Origin: Gammaproteobacteria bacterium
GTDB taxonomy: Bacteria > Pseudomonadota > Gammaproteobacteria > Thiohalospirales > Thiohalospiraceae
NCBI GenBank assembly: GCA_011322575.1
Contig: DRMK01000020.1
Span: 1 to 7,459 of the forward strand
Direction: 5' to 3'
DNA length: 7,459 nucleotides
Shown: positions 5,947 through 7,459 of the stretch, in pieces
How positions within the stretch are numbered: position 1 is the stretch's first letter
Layout: the number at the start of each line of letters is the position of its first letter
Translations under genes and position numbers: made by a program
Notes under the pieces: model-generated
The model's input: only the letters and a program-made list of their open reading frames with translations
Told to the model about the DNA's origin: nothing
The model's database searches: none

Positions 5947-6345
5947 TTATTTGATGACCTTCAGATGGGGCCGGGTGGAGCCTTGGCGGGGAGGAGTATC
6001 GTCCCCGTCTCCACCATCCCCGCCCTCGTCAAACATCATCCCCTGCCCGTTTTCACGCGCATATATAGCCAGCACCGCCCGCACCGGGACCACTACCGCC
6101 ATGGGTTTCCCGGCAAAGCGGGCGTTGAACCGCACCTGCTCGTTGCCCAGCACCAGATTGCCGCAGGCCTGCGGGGAGATGTTGAGTATTATCTTGCCGC
6201 TGTCGACGTACTGCCGGGGGACCTCCACCCCCTCCACGTCGGCATCCACCAGCAGATAGGGGGTCATACCGCTGTCGGTAATCCAGTCATGGATCGCCCG
6301 GATCATGTAGGGGCGGCTGGAGAGCATCCTGGGGGCATCCGGCAC
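5947..6345 (-). CDS. sspB: ClpXP protease specificity-enhancing factor SspB
   Basis: SspB is a dimeric adaptor that binds ssrA-tagged proteins released from stalled ribosomes and delivers them to the ClpXP protease. At 132 residues it is shorter than the E. coli protein (165) because the acidic linker is reduced. The folded domain shows RPYMIRAIHDWI (11-22), TPYLLVD, VEVPRQYVDSGKIILNISPQACGNL (41-64), VRFNARFAGKP (71-81) and AIYARENGQGMMF (93-105). A Gly/Asp-rich linker (106-118) leads to the C-terminal ClpX-binding tail RPHLKVIK (125-132), matching the E. coli RPALRVVK. The start is GTG at 6345, which gives the family's N-terminal length. An in-frame ATG at 6327 would remove six residues and leave only four before RPY; neither has a strong ribosome binding site. 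It follows sspA by 12 bases, so the two form an operon. Confidence 0.95.
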   Translation of the reverse strand: MPDAPRMLSSRPYMIRAIHDWITDSGMTPYLLVDADVEGVEVPRQYVDSGKIILNISPQACGNLVLGNEQVRFNARFAGKPMAVVVPVRAVLAIYARENGQGMMFDEGGDGGDGDDTPPRQGSTRPHLKVIK

Positions 6346-6357
6346 GGGAAAGAGGGC

Positions 6358-6987
6358 TCAGCCGGCGCCCATCTCCCGCTCGGCTTCACTCAGGCTGCGC
6401 TGGAACCCGTCCCGGCCGAACAGCCGCTCCGCATACTCCAGAAGCGGCCTGGCCGGCGGACGCAGGGTTACTCCGGCGCGGGAGAGACGCCACAACAGGG
6501 GAGCCATGGCGCAATCCACCAGCGAATACTCCTCGCTCAGGAAAAACGGGTTGCGTTCAAACAGGGGCGCTACCGAGGTCAGGCTGTCACGCAACTCCTT
6601 GCGCGCCTTTGCCGCAACCTTGTCGTCCGAACCACTCGCCTTGGCAAGCAGACCATCCCAGTCCTTCTTGATGCGGTAGAACATCAGGCGGCTCTGGGCG
6701 CGGGAGACCGGATCCACCGGCATCAAGGGGGGATGGGGAAAACGCTCATCCAGGTACTCCATGATTACCGCGGGCTCGAACAGTACCAGATCCCGATCCA
6801 CCAGTGTGGGCACCGTATTGTAGGGGTTGAGATCGATCAGATCTTCCGGCAGATCATCCGATGTCACCTCGGTGATCTCCACGTTTATCCCCTTCTCCGC
6901 AAGAACAATGCGCACCCGGTGGCTGTCGATATCGGAGCCTCCGGAGAAGAGCGTCATTACCGTGCGCCGGTTGGCGATTACTACCAT
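6358..6987 (-). CDS. sspA: Stringent starvation protein A (RNA polymerase-associated SspA)
   Basis: SspA has a glutathione-S-transferase fold without that activity. It binds RNA polymerase with sigma-70 and alters transcription during starvation and acid stress. The 209-residue protein reads MVVIANRRTVMTLFSGGSDIDSHRVRIVLAEKG, then the thioredoxin-like part with NPYNTVPTLVDRD (54-66). MEYLDERFPHPPLMP carries the surface P84-H85-P86 triad needed for SspA activity in E. coli. The helical C-terminal half ends with LVDCAMAPLLWRL and SLSEAEREM. The ATG at 6987 is preferred to an in-frame start 10 codons upstream because it matches the family N-terminus and has GGAGAG at 7002-6997, nine bases away. 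It is co-directional with sspB, and petC lies upstream. Confidence 0.96.
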   Translation of the reverse strand: MVVIANRRTVMTLFSGGSDIDSHRVRIVLAEKGINVEITEVTSDDLPEDLIDLNPYNTVPTLVDRDLVLFEPAVIMEYLDERFPHPPLMPVDPVSRAQSRLMFYRIKKDWDGLLAKASGSDDKVAAKARKELRDSLTSVAPLFERNPFFLSEEYSLVDCAMAPLLWRLSRAGVTLRPPARPLLEYAERLFGRDGFQRSLSEAEREMGAG

Positions 6988-7141
6988 GGCGAGTGACTCT
7001 CCATCAGCGCAAACCAAGGGACCAACATAATCTGGTTACCACGATGCACCCCTCACCCCACGGACGGAAAGGCGGGACCCCGCGTACCCATGGAGCGGGT
7101 CCCGTTCCCTGATACGCTACTGTCCAAAGGTGAGCGGTGTG
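6988..7141 (-). promoter_or_regulatory. petC-sspA intergenic region, likely sspA promoter and leader
   Basis: A 154-base spacer between the petC stop and the sspA start. It contains the sspA ribosome binding site (7002-6997) and an AT-richer stretch near 7022-7035 with a TATGTT-like hexamer on the minus strand that could be a -10; no good -35 accompanies it. The length suggests that sspA has its own promoter besides any read-through from petABC. Confidence 0.4.
7074..7103 (-). terminator. GC-rich hairpin downstream of petC
   Basis: GGGACC-c-CGC (7074-7083) pairs with GCGGGTCCC (7095-7103), a nine-base-pair stem with one bulged base and an 11-base loop, 38 bases past the petC stop on the minus strand. 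After it comes GCCTTTCC, so there is no real T tract. It may act as a partial terminator or an mRNA-stabilising structure between petC and sspA. Confidence 0.5.
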
Positions 7142-7459
7142 TCAGTGGACATCCTTCCAGTACTCTTTCTTCAACAGGTAGGACAGCACGAACAGTACCG
7201 CCAGGAACAGCAGCACCTTCACGCCCAGGCGCTGCCTTTCCAGCTTGTAGGGCTCGCCCACGTAGTCGAGGAAGTTGACCAGATCCCGCATGGCGCCATC
7301 AAACTCCTCCGGAGTCATGGAACCAGGTTTCACCAGTTCGAAACGCTCGAACACCGGCTCGCCACCATGCTCGTCCTCCTTGAAGACGGCCCGCTGCAAA
7401 CCCTGCAGATCCCACATCACGTGCGGCATACCCACATCCTTGAACACCACGTTGTTTAC
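7142..7459 (-). CDS. petC: Cytochrome c1 of the bc1 complex, C-terminal part (runs off right edge)
   Basis: Cytochrome c1 is the haem-carrying, membrane-anchored subunit of ubiquinol-cytochrome c reductase; it passes electrons from the Rieske protein to soluble cytochrome c in the periplasm. The visible 105 residues begin VNNVVFKDVGMPHVMWDLQG. The Met of GMPHV (codon 7429-7427) aligns by position with the axial haem ligand of other c1 proteins (inference). The segment MTPEEFDGAMRDLVNFLDYVGEP is the conserved helix before the anchor. The C-terminal transmembrane helix LGVKVLLFLAVLFVLSYLL is followed by a basic tail, KKEYWKDVH. The N-terminal part with the CXXCH haem site lies beyond the right edge. 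The frame is open to 7459, so no start codon is assigned. The petC-sspA-sspB order is conserved in gammaproteobacteria. Confidence 0.95.
   Translation of the reverse strand, partial: VNNVVFKDVGMPHVMWDLQGLQRAVFKEDEHGGEPVFERFELVKPGSMTPEEFDGAMRDLVNFLDYVGEPYKLERQRLGVKVLLFLAVLFVLSYLLKKEYWKDVH

Noticed and set aside
5665..6996. Plus-strand open frame of 443 codons
   Set aside because: It starts inside the fold-back element and runs antisense to sspB and sspA, both unmistakable. Its translation has no domain pattern; long antisense frames are common in GC-rich genes.
6988..7017. Upstream in-frame start for sspA
   Set aside because: It adds 10 residues not found in the family, and the Shine-Dalgarno GGAGAG fits the start at 6987.

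Overview
The window looks like a chromosomal housekeeping segment of a fairly GC-rich gammaproteobacterium. The basis is gene content and order: mraZ, RNase P RNA, rsmI, lpoA, yraN, then (after an unusual slot) sspB, sspA and cytochrome c1 (petC). From memory, Pseudomonas has almost the same order (mraZ-rnpB-rsmI-lpoA-yraN-gmhA/diaA-dolP-sspB-sspA-petC). High GC, LpoA and SspA/SspB rule out most other groups. I infer a Chromatiales-like or related lineage, but the sequence alone does not fix the genus.

Layout. Positions 1-261 (minus) hold the N-terminal part of MraZ, the first gene of the division and cell wall (dcw) cluster, which continues off the left edge. A three-repeat MraZ operator sits directly in front of it. 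After an AT-rich leader comes rnpB (about 571-951, minus) with a perfect TATAAT box, then rsmI (973-1839, minus). Divergent from rsmI is a tightly packed plus-strand run: lpoA (1902-3806), yraN (3803-4162, ATGA overlap) and a GlcD-type FAD-linked oxidase (4143-5540, 20-bp overlap). A 406-bp gap between convergent genes (5541-5946) holds a 240-bp fold-back element with long inverted arms and no coding capacity. Then, on the minus strand, come sspB (5947-6345), sspA (6358-6987) and the C-terminal end of petC (7142 to the right edge).

Function. The left half joins ribosome and RNA maturation (RNase P RNA; RsmI, which 2'-O-methylates C1402 of 16S rRNA) to cell-wall synthesis and its control (MraZ, and LpoA, the outer-membrane activator of PBP1A). 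The right half is the conserved petC-sspA-sspB arrangement: respiratory complex bc1, an RNA-polymerase-associated stringent-starvation protein, and a ClpXP adaptor.

I found no defence system, CRISPR array, phage gene or clearly new multi-gene system. The two non-ordinary items are the MITE-like fold-back element at 5639-5878 and the solitary FAD-linked oxidase translationally coupled to yraN. Together they occupy the place where gmhA/diaA and dolP stand in Pseudomonas.
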